Counted from the stretch's first letter, positions 1-14,100 are shown. The stretch: DNA of 64,000 nt from Mesostigma viride (GCA_009746045.1 RPFO01000065.1:6334887-6398886); one strand, 5' to 3'. Numbers and translations: made by a program. The notes: generated from the sequence alone by a model not told the origin.

Positions 1-2134
1 TGACGCTGACGATGTTCGTGTCGACGTTGAAGATGTTGATGATGTTGATGCGGATGATGATGAATAGGACGGCGGGGCGGCCCCTAGCGCATGCTCCTGC
101 GGGCTGGTACCTTGTGGCCGCGGCCAGGGGCCATTTGTTGACGGACCGCAATCGAGCACGCCGGACTGGCTGTTGCGGCGGTCAGTGCCAGCGAGACCGT
201 GAGCCTCGTCGGGGTCTCTGGAGGTCCGCGGTGACGCGCCCCCAGGGCTGAGGGAGCAGTATGAGCCGGAACAGGAGCGCGCGTCACGTACCGACTGCAA
301 GTAGGCCCCGAGCGCGTGCACGCCAGCGTACTGCCCGCGGTGCCACGCAAGCTGGTGCTGCTGCTGGAGTGACGTGCGCGAGGAGGGGGACCTGGGCACC
401 TCGAGCGCAGTGGCGGTCGACGGCAGCAAGAGCGTGTCCCACCCGGCACAGAAAAAGGGGCTCGTGAGCGCCTCGTCCAGGGTGGGCCGAGCGGCCGGGT
501 CCGGCTGGAGTAATGCTAGCGCCAACGACATGGCCGATGCCATCCAAACATCCTCCTCCTCCTCGTCCTCTCCATGTTGCAGTCCTTTCCCATCTTCTCC
601 CTTGCCTCCCTGGCCAATATCTCGCCCCACTGACGCACCCGGTGCCCCAGCAACATCCACCGGGGTTCCCTGTCCCCTTGCCAGTTCATCGCGGGTCACC
701 GCCAGCTCCTTCCCCTGCGCGTCCTCCAGCCGGCGAGAGAGCAGGTTCCACGCGACCGAGTGCCCCGTCACCAACTCGATCAACATCGCGCCGAGCGACC
801 ACGCGTCCGCCGCAAATTGCGACACCGGTGCCGCCGCTGCTGCAGCTGGCCCGATGCCTCCACCACCAGCAACACTGCTGCCATTGCTGCTGCCCGGGAT
901 GCCACCCAGATACCCGCCCGTGACGTGACCAGTGGACAAACCGGCGCCGTTCACCGCCCAAGTCTGGGCGCCGTCACCCTGGGCCATGTTGCTGCTGCCG
1001 CGGCCCACGCTTGCGCTGGTAGCCGGAAAACCAAGCACCGCCTCGGGCGCCGTGTACGCGGGTGCGCTCTCCTCCTGCGCTACGGCTGCCCCAGGCCGGG
1101 CCCCGAAGAAACCGTTGCCAGGGACCCCCATGACCGCGTCCGCGAATCCCGGCACGCCCGCCCCCACAGGGAGCAGCGACCCACGGTAGACTCCTACCCC
1201 TGCGAGAGACCTGTCGCTAATGCCAAACCCCGCCACGGCCACGCGGCCGTCGTCCTGGACGAGCAGCTTGTTGGGCATGAGGCGGCCGTGGGCGACGCCG
1301 TTACGATGGGCGAACGCGACGGCCTGGAAGACCTGCCGCAGCGTGGACCGCACCTGGTGCCGCTCCCGCGCGCCTTGGAGGCCCTTGGGCCGGTGCCATG
1401 CCGAATAGCAGGGAGAGGACGGTGGGGAGGGGGACACGGGGCGGTGCGAGGGGGAGGCGCCCATGGGCTGCCCGGAGACCCATCGTGGCGGTGGCGTGGC
1501 GGACGCCAGTTTCTTGATGCGGTCGAACCAGGTCCGCAGGCTTCCCCTCGAGTGGTACCTCGTCTGCGCGTACGCCACACCGCGGTCAAAGAAGATGCGT
1601 TCGATCGGGACAATCAACGGGTGCGAGGGGAGCATCAATGACGTGGACGCGGGGGCTGGGGGTGGTGGCGTCGCCAGCACTGACAATGACGATGACGCCA
1701 GATTTGCGGCAGGTAGCCCCCCCACACCATAGCGGCCGCCGCTCCATAGCGCCGGGTTGAACCCGCCCCCCCCGCTCACGCTGCTAGCGCTGCTGGTGCT
1801 GCTGCAGCTGTTTCTGTGGGGCGGGCGGCGGTAGGAACCGCCGGAGAGCGCCGCACGGACGTCAGCCTCCAGCCCCAGCTCGTGGAGCACCCACATGGCC
1901 CCGTGAAGGTCGCGCACCACACGCACATTGCCCGCGGGCTTCTTGGCGGCGGTTGGCGGCGGGGATGCCGGCGGGACCATGTCCGTGACGTCCTCGAATA
2001 AGTCCAGCGAGACAGACTCGTCGATCGGGACGGGACGCAGCGATGGGAACGCGCCATCTGGACGGTCAAGGGCCGGGGACTCGTCAGGGGGTCCCTGGGC
2101 GGTGCTCTGCAGCCAGGCTGTCACCGCGGGCGGC
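1..2134 (-). CDS. Exon 12 (partial): degenerate protein kinase domain and Ser-rich tail
   Basis: Open from 2134 to the left window edge (711 codons). Kinase landmarks appear in order. [12 protein letters not shown] and [13 protein letters not shown] (1500-1623) resemble strands beta4-5 and helix [16 protein letters not shown] leads into HGRLMPNK (about 1265-1290) at the HRDxKxxN position. [10 protein letters not shown] (about 1215-1245) stands where DFG is expected. YTAPEAVLG (about 1030-1056) is the APE motif, [15 protein letters not shown] (about 755-800) is the DxWSxG motif, and DPAARPT (about 481-500) is subdomain XI. The catalytic Asp, Lys and Asn of the loop and the Asp of DFG are all replaced, so this is read as a pseudokinase. 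Gly/Ser- and Asp/Glu-rich insertions split the C-lobe. The tail at 1-60 is nearly pure Ser/Thr/Ala. Confidence 0.8.
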
Positions 2135-5100
2135 CTGGGGGCATCAGGAGGACGGCAGACAATGGAAAGGTGTCATCAGATAGACACACTGCTAGTAGGC
2201 ACAGTAATAAGGTATCAATATGCACAGTAAGAAGGTATTAGTATATAATATTAAATTTAGGTAGTTACACATCAGGTGGTATAGACATGAAGTAGCATAC
2301 TTATCAGGTAGGATAGACATCAGGTTGTACACACAATAAAACAGTTACTCGATTTCGAAGCAACGTGAGGGCAAGGGCACACGGTTGTTCTGACCTCGCA
2401 TGAGCATCCAAGGCCCACCGTGTATCGTGGGCATCTCCCAAAGGTCAACATACCACCCAACCATAACGGCTAGAAAAGAACCCCCCCCACATACCTGGCG
2501 AAGAAGGCACCGGAGGCGGCATGGAGCCGGCCAGTGATGGCATTCGCGGCCACATCGATCCCGCCGGTCGCCTCGACCTCTTCCCTACCCAGCGCTTCGA
2601 GTGTCAGCTGCAGCAAGAGCTCTGGTGAGGGCCCACCCTTGACCACCCCCTCCCTGCCCAAGTCGCCCAGGCTGCCCAAGCTGCCCATGCCGCTAATGCC
2701 GGCGTCCCACAGTGCCCCCCCCTCCCCCTCGCGCACGAGGAGTGCGTCAGGGAACCACCGCGTAACGTCCCAGATGAGCGAGGGGCCCTGGAAGATGCGC
2801 CGGCGCGCGCGCTCGAGTGACCCCTGCAGCCTCGCCTGCTGCCGCCGCAGGTGCGACCGCTGCAGCACCAGCGAGGCGGCTGCGTCGGCGCGGCCCCTCC
2901 TCCGTGCAAGGGAGAGCTCCGCGTCCGCCAGCACCGCGCGGTCCTCGATGGCCTCACACGCGCGCTCGGCGGATTGGAGACGGGAGAGGAGGGAGGGGAG
3001 CCGCGCCGCGCGCCGCCACACGCGCCGCAGGTGTGCGGCCCTGGTCCGGCGGTGAGGATGAAGCGAGGACAACGGCAAGGATAATGGCAGGGATGGGGCC
3101 GACAATGGGCGTGAAGTGTGGCAGCGCCGATGGAAGGAAACAGAGATAAGCATGATGTAGACAGGGACGAGAATAGAGAGAAAGGGCAGGCAAACGGGCA
3201 GGCGCAGGCGCCAACAGGCACAAGGACATGCGCAAGGACAGGCGGTGAATGCCAGGACATGAGGATATGCGCGGCCAGGACACATGTGAGTAGCAACAAG
3301 TTGGGCGACCTCTGCTGGCTCTTTGTTGCTTTCTCTGCTGCCTTCTCTATTGCTTTCTCTCTTGGCTGCGATGGACCCGGAGTAGCAGGTCAAAAGAAAA
3401 AAAGAAAAGTAAAGAAAGTAACGTAGGGGTGCGACGGTGCCCACGTCGGGTCCCCACCCGTTTTGTCCGCTAGTGTCCTGGCCCCCAACTTTTGGGAATT
3501 CCAAGTGCGTTGCCCCAAACAAGCTCATTCCTAAGCGGCTTATCCCCAACCAACTTTTCCCCAACCGCGATTCCCCCCACCAGCCGTCTCTGCCCCCCTC
3601 AGCTTTGTGACCCCACCAGTGCTGCCCCCCCGGCTCTCTTTGCCCCCCAAACTCACTTGCGCAGCGCGTCATCGCGCAGCCAGTACGCGTGCTTGGCGTC
3701 CTCCTCCGGCGTCTCCTCCACCAGCTGGTGCGCTGCCGCCTCCACCACCGTGGCGCCCATGGAGCACGCCAGCTGGAGCGGCTCGGACAGCTCCTCCTCA
3801 ACCGCACGCTGGCGCGCCAGGCAGGCCGCCAGGTGGCGCATCGCTGCGACCGTCTCCGCCGTAGCGGGCAGGAGCTGCGCGTTGGCCGCCTGCGGGCACA
3901 AAAGTTAGCACGCCGTTATTGAAAGCCGGTAAGCATGCGGGCACAGGTAACATTGGACTACGCAGGCACGGAGAACAGGAAATCATGCGGGAACAACAAG
4001 GAGGGGAGCAGGGGACCGTGCGCGCTTGGTGAACCGGGGAGGAATGAGCGCGAGGAACAACAAGGGGAGCAGGGGACCGTGCGGGCTTGGTGAACAGGGG
4101 AGGGATGAGCGCAAGGAACAACAAGGGGAGCAGGGGACCGTGCGCGCTTGGTGAACAGGGGAGGAATGAGCGCAAGGAACAACAAGGGGAGCAGGGGACC
4201 GTGCGCGCTTGGTGAACAGGGGAGGAATGAGCGCAAGGAACAACAAGGGGAGCAGGGGACCGTGCGCGCTTGGTGAACAGGGGAGGAATGAGCGCAAGGA
4301 ACAACAAGGGGAGCAGGGGACCGTGCGCGCTTGGTGAACAGGGGAGGAATGAGCGCAAGGAACAAGGAGGGGAGCAGGGGACCGTGCGCGCTTGGTGAAC
4401 AGGGCAGGAATGAGCGCAAGGAACAAGGAGGGGAGCAGGGGACCGTGCGCGCTTGGTGAACAGGGGAGGAATGAGCGCAAGGAACAACAAGGGGAGCAGG
4501 GGACCGTGCGCGCTTGGTGAACAGGGGAGGAATGAGCGCAAGGAACAACAAGGGGAGCAGGGAACCGTGCGCGCTTGGTGAACAGGGGAGGAATGAGCGC
4601 AAGGAACAACAAGGGGAGCAGGGGACCGTGCGCGCTTGGTGAACAGGGGAGGAATGAGCGCAAGGAACAAGGAGGGGAGCAGGGGACCGTGCGCGCTTGG
4701 TGAACAGGGGAGGAATGAGCGCAAGGAACAAGGAGGGGAGCAGGGGACCGTGCGCGCTTGGTGAACAGGGGAGGAATGAGCGCAAGGAACAACAAGGGGA
4801 GCAGGGGACCGTGCGCGCTTGGTGAACAGGGGAGGAATGAGCGCAAGGAACAAGGAGGGGAGCAGGGGACCGTGCGCGCTTGGTGAACCGGGGAGGGATG
4901 AGCGCGAGGAACAACAAGGGGAGCAGGGGACCGTGCGCGCTTGGTGAACAGGGGAGGAATGAGCGCAAGGAACAAGGAGGGGAGCAGGGGACCGTGCGCG
5001 CTTGGTGAACAGGGGAGGAATGAGCGCAAGGAACAACAAGGGGAGCAGGGGACCGTGCGCGCTTGGTGAACAGGGGAGGAATGAGCGCAAGGAACAAGGA

Positions 5101-8100
5101 GGGGAGCAGGGGACCGTGCGCGCTTGGTGAACAGGGGAGGAATGAGCGCAAGGAACAAGGAGGGGAGCAGGGGACCGTGCGCGCTTGGTGAACAGGGGAG
5201 GAATGAGCGCAAGGAACAAGGAGGGGAGCAGGGGACCGTGCGCGCTTGGTGAACAGGGGAGGAATGAGCGCAAGGAACAACAAGGGGAGCAGGGGACCGT
5301 GCGCGCTTGGTGAACAGGGGAGGGATGAGCGCGAGGAACAACAAGGGGAGCAGGGGACCGTGCGCGCTTGGTGAACAGGGGAGGAATGAGCGCAAGGAAC
5401 AAGGAGGGGAGCAGGGGACCGTGCGCGCTTGGTGAACAGGGGAGGAATGAGCGCAAGGAACAAGGAGGGGAGCAGGGGACCGTGCGCGCTTGGTGAACAG
5501 GGGAGGGATGAGCGCGAGGAACAACAAGGGGAGCAGGGGACCGTGCGCGCTTGGTGAACAGGGGAGGAATGAGCGCAAGGAACAAGGAGGGGAGCAGGGG
5601 ACCGTGCGCGCTTGGTGAACAGGGGAGGAATGAGCGCAAGGAACAAGGAGGGGAGCAGGGGACCGTGCGCGCTTGGTGAACAGGGGAGGAATGAGCGCAA
5701 GGAACAACAAGGGGAGCAGGGGACCGTGCGCGCTTGGTGAACAGGGGAGGAATGAGCGCAAGGAACAAGGAGGGGAGCAGGGGACCGTGCGCGCTTGGTG
5801 AACCGGGGAGGGATGAGCGCGAGGAACAACAAGGGGAGCAGGGGACCGTGCGCGCTTGGTGAACCGGGGAGGGATGACCGCGAGGAACAACAAGGGGAGC
5901 AGGGGACCGTGCGCGCTTGGTGAACAGGGGAGGAATGAGCGCAAGGAACAAGGAGGGGAGCAGGGGACCGTGCGCGCTTGGTGAACAGGGGAGGAATGAG
6001 CGCAAGGAACAAGGAGGGGAGCAGGGGACCGTGCGCGCTTGGTGAACCGGGGAGGAATGAGCGCAAGGAACAAGGAGGGGAGCAGGGGACCGTGCGCGCT
6101 TGGTGAACAGGGCAGGAATGAGCGCAAGGAACAAGGAGGGGAGCAGGGGACCGTGCGCGCTTGGTGAACAGGGGAGGAATGAGCGCAAGGAACAACAAGG
6201 GGAGCAGGGGACCGTGCGCGCTTGGTGAACAGGGGAGGGATGAGCGCAAGGAACAAGGAGGGGAGCAGGGGACCGTGCGCGCTTGGTGAACAGGGGAGGA
6301 ATGAGCGCAAGGAACAACAAGGGGAGCAGGGGACCGTGCGCGCTTGGTGAACAGGGGAGGAATGAGCGCGAGGAACAACAAGGGGAGCAGGGGACCGTGC
6401 GCGCTTGGTGAACAGGGGAGGAATGAGCGCAAGGAACAAGGAGGGGAGCAGGGGACCGTGCGCGCTTGGTGAACAGGGGAGGAATGAGCGCAAGGAACAA
6501 GGAGGGGAGCAGGGAACCGTGCGCGCTTGGTGAACAGGGGAGGGATGAGCGCAAGGAACAACAAGGGGAGCAGGGAACCGTGCGCGCTTGGTGAACAGGG
6601 GAGGAATGAGCGCAAGGAACAAGGAGGGGAGCAGGGGACCGTGCGCGCTTGGTGAACAGGGGAGGAATGAGCGCAAGGAACAACAAGGGGAGCAGGGAAC
6701 CGTGCGCGCTTGGTGAACAGGGGAGGGATGAGCGCAAGGAACAAGGAGGGGAGCAGGGGACCGTGCGCGCTTGGTGAACAGGGGAGGAATGAGCGCAAGG
6801 AACAAGGAGGGGAGCAGGGGACCGTGCGCGCTTGGTGAACAGGGGAGGAATGAGCGCAAGGAACAAGGAGGGAGCAGGGGACCGTGCGCGCTTGGTGAAC
6901 AGGGGAGGAATGAGCGCAAGGAACAAGGAGGGGAGCAGGGGACCGTGCGCGCTTGGTGAACAGGGGAGGAATGAGCGCAAGGAACAAGGAGGGGAGCAGG
7001 GGACCGTGCGCGCTTGGTGAACAGGGGAGGAATGAGCGCAAGGAACAACAAGGGGAGCAGGGAACCGTGCGCGCTTGGTGAACAGGGGAGGAATGAGCGC
7101 AAGGAACAACAAGGGGAGCAGGGAACCGTGCGCGCTTGGTGAACAGGGGAGGAATGAGCGCAAGGAACAACAAGGGGAGCAGGGAACCGTGCGCGCTTGG
7201 TGAACAGGGGAGGAATGAGCGCAAGGAACAAGGAGGGGAGCAGGGGACCGTGCGCGCTTGGTGAACAGGGGAGGAATGAGCGCAAGGAACAAGGAGGGGA
7301 GCAGGGGACCGTGCGCGCTTGGTGAACAGGGGAGGAATGAGCGCAAGGAACAACAAGGGGAGCAGGGGACCGTGCGCGCTTGGTGAACAGGGGAGGAATG
7401 AGCGCAAGGAACAACAAGGGGAGCAGGGGACCGTGCGCGCTTGGTGAACAGGGGAGGAATGAGCGCAAGGAACAAGGAGGGGAGCAGGGGACCGTGCGCG
7501 CTTGGTGAACAGGGGAGGAATGAGCGCAAGGAACAAGGAGGGGAGCAGGGGACCGTGCGCGCTTGGTGAACAGGGGAGGAATGAGCGCAAGGAACAACAA
7601 GGGGAGCAGGGGACCGTGCGCGCTTGGTGAACAGGGGAGGAATGAGCGCAAGGAACAACAAGGGGAGCAGGGAACCGTGCGCGCTTGGTGAACAGGGGAG
7701 GAATGAGCGCAAGGAACAAGGAGGGGAGCAGGGGACCGTGCGCGCTTGGTGAACAGGGGAGGAATGAGCGCAAGGAACAACAAGGGGAGCAGGGAACCGT
7801 GCGCGCTTGGTGAACAGGGGAGGAATGAGCGCAAGGAACAAGGAGGGGAGCAGGGGACCGTGCGCGCTTGGTGAACAGGGGAGGAATGAGCGCAAGGAAC
7901 AAGGAGGGGAGCAGGGGACCGTGCGCGCTTGGTGAACAGGGCAGGAATGAGCGCAAGGAACAAGGAGGGGAGCAGGGGACCGTGCGCGCTTGGTGAACAG
8001 GGGAGGAATGAGCGCAAGGAACAAGGAGGGGAGCAGGGGACCGTGCGCGCTTGGTGAACAGGGGAGGAATGAGCGCAAGGAACAAGGAGGGGAGCAGGGG

Positions 8101-11100
8101 ACCGTGCGCGCTTGGTGAACAGGGGAGGGATGAGCGCGAGGAACAACAAGGGGAGCAGGGGACCGTGCGCGCTTGGTGAACAGGGGAGGAATGAGCGCAA
8201 GGAACAAGGAGGGGAGCAGGGGACCGTGCGCGCTTGGTGAACAGGGGAGGAATGAGCGCAAGGAACAAGGAGGGGAGCAGGGGACCGTGCGCGCTTGGTG
8301 AACAGGGGAGGAATGAGCGCAAGGAACAACAAGGGGAGCAGGGGACCGTGCGCGCTTGGTGAACAGGGGAGGAATGAGCGCAAGGAACAAGGAGGGGAGC
8401 AGGGGACCGTGCGCGCTTGGTGAACCGGGGAGGGATGAGCGCGAGGAACAACAAGGGGAGCAGGGGACCGTGCGCGCTTGGTGAACCGGGGAGGGATGAG
8501 CGCGAGGAACAACAAGGGGAGCAGGGGACCGTGCGCGCTTGGTGAACAGGGGAGGAATGAGCGCAAGGAACAAGGAGGGGAGCAGGGGACCGTGCGCGCT
8601 TGGTGAACAGGGGAGGAATGAGCGCAAGGAACAAGGAGGGGAGCAGGGACCGTGCGCGCTTGGTGAACAGGGGAGGAATGAGCGCAAGGAACAAGGAGGG
8701 GAGCAGGGGACCGTGCGCGCTTGGTGAACAGGGGAGGAATGAGCGCAAGGAACAAGGAGGGGAGCAGGGGACCGTGCGCGCTTGGTGAACAGGGGAGGAA
8801 TGAGCGCAAGGAACAACAAGGGGAGCAGGGAACCGTGCGCGCTTGGTGAACAGGGGAGGAATGAGCGCAAGGAACAAGGAGGGGAGCAGGGGACCGTGCG
8901 CGCTTGGTGAACCGGGGAGGGATGAGCGCGAGGAACAACAAGGGGAGCAGGGGACCGTGCGCGCTTGGTGAACAGGGGAGGAATGAGCGCAAGGAACAAG
9001 GAGGGGAGCAGGGGACCGTGCGCGCTTGGTGAACAGGGGAGGAATGAGCGCAAGGAACAAGGAGGGGAGCAGGGGACCGTGCGCGCTTGGTGAACAGGGG
9101 AGGAATGAGCGCAAGGAACAAGGAGGGGAGCAGGGGACCGTGCGCGCTTGGTGAACAGGGGAGGAATGAGCGCAAGGAACAAGGAGGGGAGCAGGGGACC
9201 GTGCGCGCTTGGTGAACAGGGGAGGAATGAGCGCAAGGAACAACAAGGGGAGCAGGGAACCGTGCGCGCTTGGTGAACAGGGGAGGAATGAGCGCAAGGA
9301 ACAAGGAGGGGAGCAGGGGACCGTGCGCGCTTGGTGAACAGGGAAGTATGAGCTTAAGCATGCCATCCAAATGAATGTGTTTCAAGCATGCCATGTGAGG
9401 TGGGTGGCTCTTTAACACACAGTGGACGGCTTAATAGCCATCGAGCGGGTGGCTAGGTGGGGAAGAGTGGGGAAGACAGGCCCCACGCGAGGGAGGGCCA
9501 CCCAGTAAGCAAAGCCACAGCCAAAGGATGCTAAGTCAACCTCCCCTCACCTGCAGCACCAGCGCGATTGCGTCCAGCGCCTGGAAGCACCCCTGCAGGG
9601 TCCCGCCAGGGGCCCCGCGGATCCCACCATCCGCCCAGGCACCCTGGCCTTCATCCGTGAACCGGGGGCCGCTGTCCCTGAGGTTGCCAGAGAGACCAGG
9701 CGTGTGTGCCGCGTGCTTGCTGCCGTGTGCGACACGCCCTGGCACCGCGGGGCCGCACAGACCCGAAGCATCACCATCCAACGATCGTCCGGTGTTCCCC
9801 ATGTGCATTCGCCCCTCCGCATTCCCCGACGGCACGTCCGCCCCCGGGCGGCCCGGCTCACTGGCCGCCCCCGCCAGGCTGGCCTCGAGCGCGCGTCGCT
9901 GGTCGGCGCGCCTTTCGGCCAGCGCAGCCCTCTTGTCGTGCGCAGTTGCAAGCGCCAGAAGCGCCGCGTGGTACTCGTTCACTGCCTGATCGCGCGCGCG
10001 CAGCAAGGGGACATCCTGGTGGGCGCTCCGCACGGGGCCGGTCGGCGGCATTATTGATATTCCTGCTGTGGGCGTGTCACCGCCCGGAAGACTCTCACCG
10101 GTTTGGTAATCATGATGCTGATCCCCGTCACCCTCATCCTGGGCTTGGTGTCGGCCTGTGTCCACACCCACTTGCTTCTTCAAGGCAAGGCAGGCCCCTC
10201 CCTCCCGCCCCTCGCCCTGTTCTCCCACCCCATTCCTGGCATCTCTGCGCACATCCCTGTCACTGCCATCTGCACTGTCCCCGGTGGCGCGCCCCCTGGC
10301 AGCCCCCTCGGGCGACCCCCCCATGAGGCCATCAAACACGGCCGCAGCTGCCGCCTCCCCAACGACATCGCGCACGCTCACGGTGGCCCCCTGCCGCCAC
10401 CACCAGCGCGTGACCTCTGCAAGCACATATGCCACGCGTGCCTCTGCTTTCACGACAGCTGTCCCCGCGGCCACTACTGCCTCGTCCGCACGGGCTATCT
10501 CGAGGGACACCGCGCCCACCTCGGGCATGCCCCCCAACAGCGACCCCAGCGCGTGCGCCCGCTGGACCTTGTGCAGCGAATCTTCGGCCACCACCTGGCA
10601 CTCGTACAGCATTTCATGCAGCGTGCTTGCTGCCTCCACCGACGGTACTGCCTCGCGCGCCGGCCAATCCACCAATGCCAGCACGGCACGCCAACCGTGC
10701 TGGGGGGACGCCGGGGGGGAGGTATCCCCCCCTTGGTTGCTGTCATCCCTGGAGCTACCATCCACAGCACACCCCACCACCTCATTCTCATACGCAGACT
10801 CCATCATGGGAATGTCCACAACATCCCCTCCCTTGGACCCAGAATGCCGGCCCCTGGGGATAGGCTCTACCAGGGGGGCACCAGGGGCGTCGCCCCTGGC
10901 CACCTCATAGGGGGCGCTGACCTCCGTTTGTGTGCTGGTTGTCAGCCATGTGGCGGATGCCATGGCGCCCAAGCCGGCGTAGGACATGGACGAAGTCGCT
11001 GTGCTGGCATCCGCGCGCACATAAACTTCAGTCTGCGTGGATGCGGGTGCTTCTGATGATGACAATGTGGCTGTGCTGGCGTCTGCACGCACACCCCTTT

Positions 11101-14100
11101 CAGTCTGTGTGGATGCAGGAGTGTCTGATGCTGATGATATCGCTGTGGACTCCGTTTGGGTGCCCATCGGCACACCTGTGCCGTCTGCCATGACGCCCAC
11201 TTCAGTGACTGACGACGCCAATGTTGCTGTGCTGGCGTCTGCACGCACAACCCCTTCCGTCTGCGTGGATACTGGGGCCAGCATCTTGGGCGAAGCGAGC
11301 AGCGCTGGCGACGGCGGCACCTCAGCTACTGCGACAGATGGGTAGGGAGCCAGAGCCGACGGTTTGGTTTCAAAAGGCGCAGGAATACCCTCGGGCATGA
11401 TGGAGGATGAGGTAGGGTCTCGGGCAGAGTCTAGGGCAGGGGTGGTGGCCGTGGAAATGGCAGGTGTCAAGCTCATTGGGGAAGATGCGGGGGCAGTGGC
11501 AGCAGCAGCATTCCCTTCGATTGCAGCATCTGGTTTTGGTAGCAAGCCTGAGCTGCTTGTTCCTGATGAAGCTCCATGCCTCGTGCCGGGCGTCAGCTCA
11601 ACCCCCCGGGGCGCAATCCCCCCTTGTGCAGGTGCAGGCGAAGCTGACGCCGGGGGGCGCTCGTGGGCAGATGCCAGCACAGAGCTGGACATGTGCATGG
11701 TGTTTGCCCCCTGCGATGTGTGTGTCGGGCGGCCCTCCTGCCCTCCCCTCGCCTCCTGAGCCTGGTCGCCCCCGCTGGTGGGGCCTCGTGCCATGTCGAC
11801 GGCTCCCTGGTCGAGGGCGCGGGTGTCGCGGGGAATGGGCCCGTTGGTGCGGGCGGCGGTGAGGATGGCGCGCACACTGTGGTCCGCCGCCAGGTCTTGA
11901 GGTAGCTTCCCTTCCTGCGCGAGAATGTGTGATTGGAACCGAGGTGCACCCAGTTATCAGCACAATAAGTTGGATCATTATAAGCGAGTGTGACCCAATG
12001 GGAAACAGGACAAGATAACGAGATACTTGTCAAAGGGGCCATGAGGCCTTTGCAACGCCCACAACCATACGTAGCAAAAGCAAGAACAGATGGCGGGCAG
12101 GGAGCGCCCGAGGCGGATTGTCGGCGAGATCTGGAGGACGGCCAGGCGGGTGCAGAGAACAGCCTGGTCACTGCGCAATCATGTGCAGTTTGACCCGACG
12201 AACTCTCACTACGGCTATCCTATCCACCAAGACATATGTCCTGCGCGCTAAGTATAAAAACAAACCTGATTATAACTATTGTGTTATTTGTGTAGGAAAG
12301 TGGGAACCCAAGTCCCATCTTTGTAAAGGTATGATGATGAAGGTTGCCTTGCCAAGTGGTAAGTATAAGCCTCCAAATACTCGAAACCTCCAAGTACTGG
12401 AGGCGACCAAGCACTGCCACAACTGGCACCATCAACATCCCAAGGGCCACCCACCCACCCACCCGCCCGCCCGCCCGCCCGCCCGCCCGCCCGCCCGCCC
12501 GCCCGCCCGCCCGCCGCCCGCCCGCCCGCCGCCCGCCCGCCCGCCTGCCCCCCCCCCTCCCACACCCACCCACCCACCAACCCACCCACCTTGTCCACCA
12601 CGGATGGGTCTGCCCCGTGCCGCAGCAGCTGCTGCACCACGTGGGGGTAGCCGTTCTCGGCCGCCCAGTGGAGCGCCCGCCGGCCATCCTGCAGGGTGAG
12701 TAAACAAGTAGGGTAAAGAACATGAGGGAGCGAGTGAGGAGTGAAACAGGTTAGTGGATGGGGGATGAGTGAAAAAGGGAATGAATGTGGGGTTGCACAA
12801 GGTAAGTGCATGAGGGAGGAGTGAAGGAATTTGAGTGAATGTCGGAGGAGTGGAGAAGGTGAGCGAGTGCGATAGGCATCCAAGTCCCATCAGCAAAATA
12901 TATAGCCACCAAATGCATTTAAACAAGCACGGATGACGGGAGCATGCCTTCTATCTTTAGACATCAACCACATGTGCCTAGACCGCTGGCCTCGAACGGA
13001 GCAGGCAGCCACCCCCAAAAGCCCATCCACCATCACATCGGAGGCACCGTGCCCCCAGGTTCCATCGATCATCTGGAATCCCACAAGGTTCTACAATATA
13101 CACTAGTATATTGATATACTAGAATACTACTTGATAGCAGTATTCATACTACTACTATTGATGGATGGGCAGTCAACTTGAGCCCTGAGGACAACTTTTG
13201 GCAGATGCAATGGCATAAAGTCACTACGGCTTCGCAAAAACCAAACAACCAAAGCCAGGCCGGCACGCAGGTTGGCACAATGGAGGCGCTCTTTTTCTCG
13301 GGGTCAATACTAGCTGTGCCAGCACTGCCGCCAAACGCTGGTGCATGCGTTGCAGCCAAGCTGGCAAGGGCCCCCGCTCGCATCGTCTTCACACTGGCCA
13401 TGTCCATGCAGGAGGAACGCTCATCCTAGTAAGAACCATCCATTCCTGATCAGTACTATTATCCCCATGTTTCTCTTTAAAAAATGGATAAGCCACTGAT
13501 AGCACAAATGATAATTCTTTACGTGCTACAGCAAGTAGCAGGGTTCAGGGATTCTTGTTCAGGCATCAAGAGGTGTTTGACCGGTAAATGATCGAGGTTA
13601 CTCACCCCGTCCACGGCTTCGATGTTGGCTCCAGCCGCCAGCAGCAACTCCACCACGTCCCGGTGGCCACTGCCTGCCGCGTTGATGAGCGGTGTCCATT
13701 TGAACTGGGCGGTCGGTGCGGGGACAAGTAAGCATCGTGCAGCCATGCCGGGTTTCCCACTTTGTGAGCGCAGCGGACAACAAGAAGGGGCACGTGCTAA
13801 CTAAACATGGTCCCTAGCTCGGGGAGTGATCAGCAAGAAGGGATGCCAAGAGGACAGAGCACAGAGCAAAGAAGGGAGCAGGCGACATGCACCGGCGAGC
13901 GAGGCAACAACACGCACGCGCACCACATACGTGCACTTGTTGGACTGACAACGGCAGCACAGAATGGGAGCTTTTCATTTCTGCCAAAGCGAAGCTCTGC
14001 AGGAGATATTGACCCATGCCCACAAAAGGAGTCGCAGCGTGCAGCTGTTCCAACGCGTTGATGGCATAGCCTCATTATACCGGCACACGAGTAAGTCCGC

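Noticed and set aside
3990-9352. CRISPR-like array
   Set aside because: Units are contiguous 61-bp repeats without unique spacers, and the context is a eukaryotic intron.
3798-9418. Three overlapping minus-strand open frames of about 1800 codons
   Set aside because: They arise because a 61-bp repeat unit lacks stops in every minus frame. They have no domain, differ only by frame, and lie inside an intron flanked by good GT-AG sites.
12118-12703. Pro/Arg-repeat proteins (PARPPARPP)
   Set aside because: Caused by the CCCG tetranucleotide run; the real coding sequence here is the ankyrin exon on the opposite strand.
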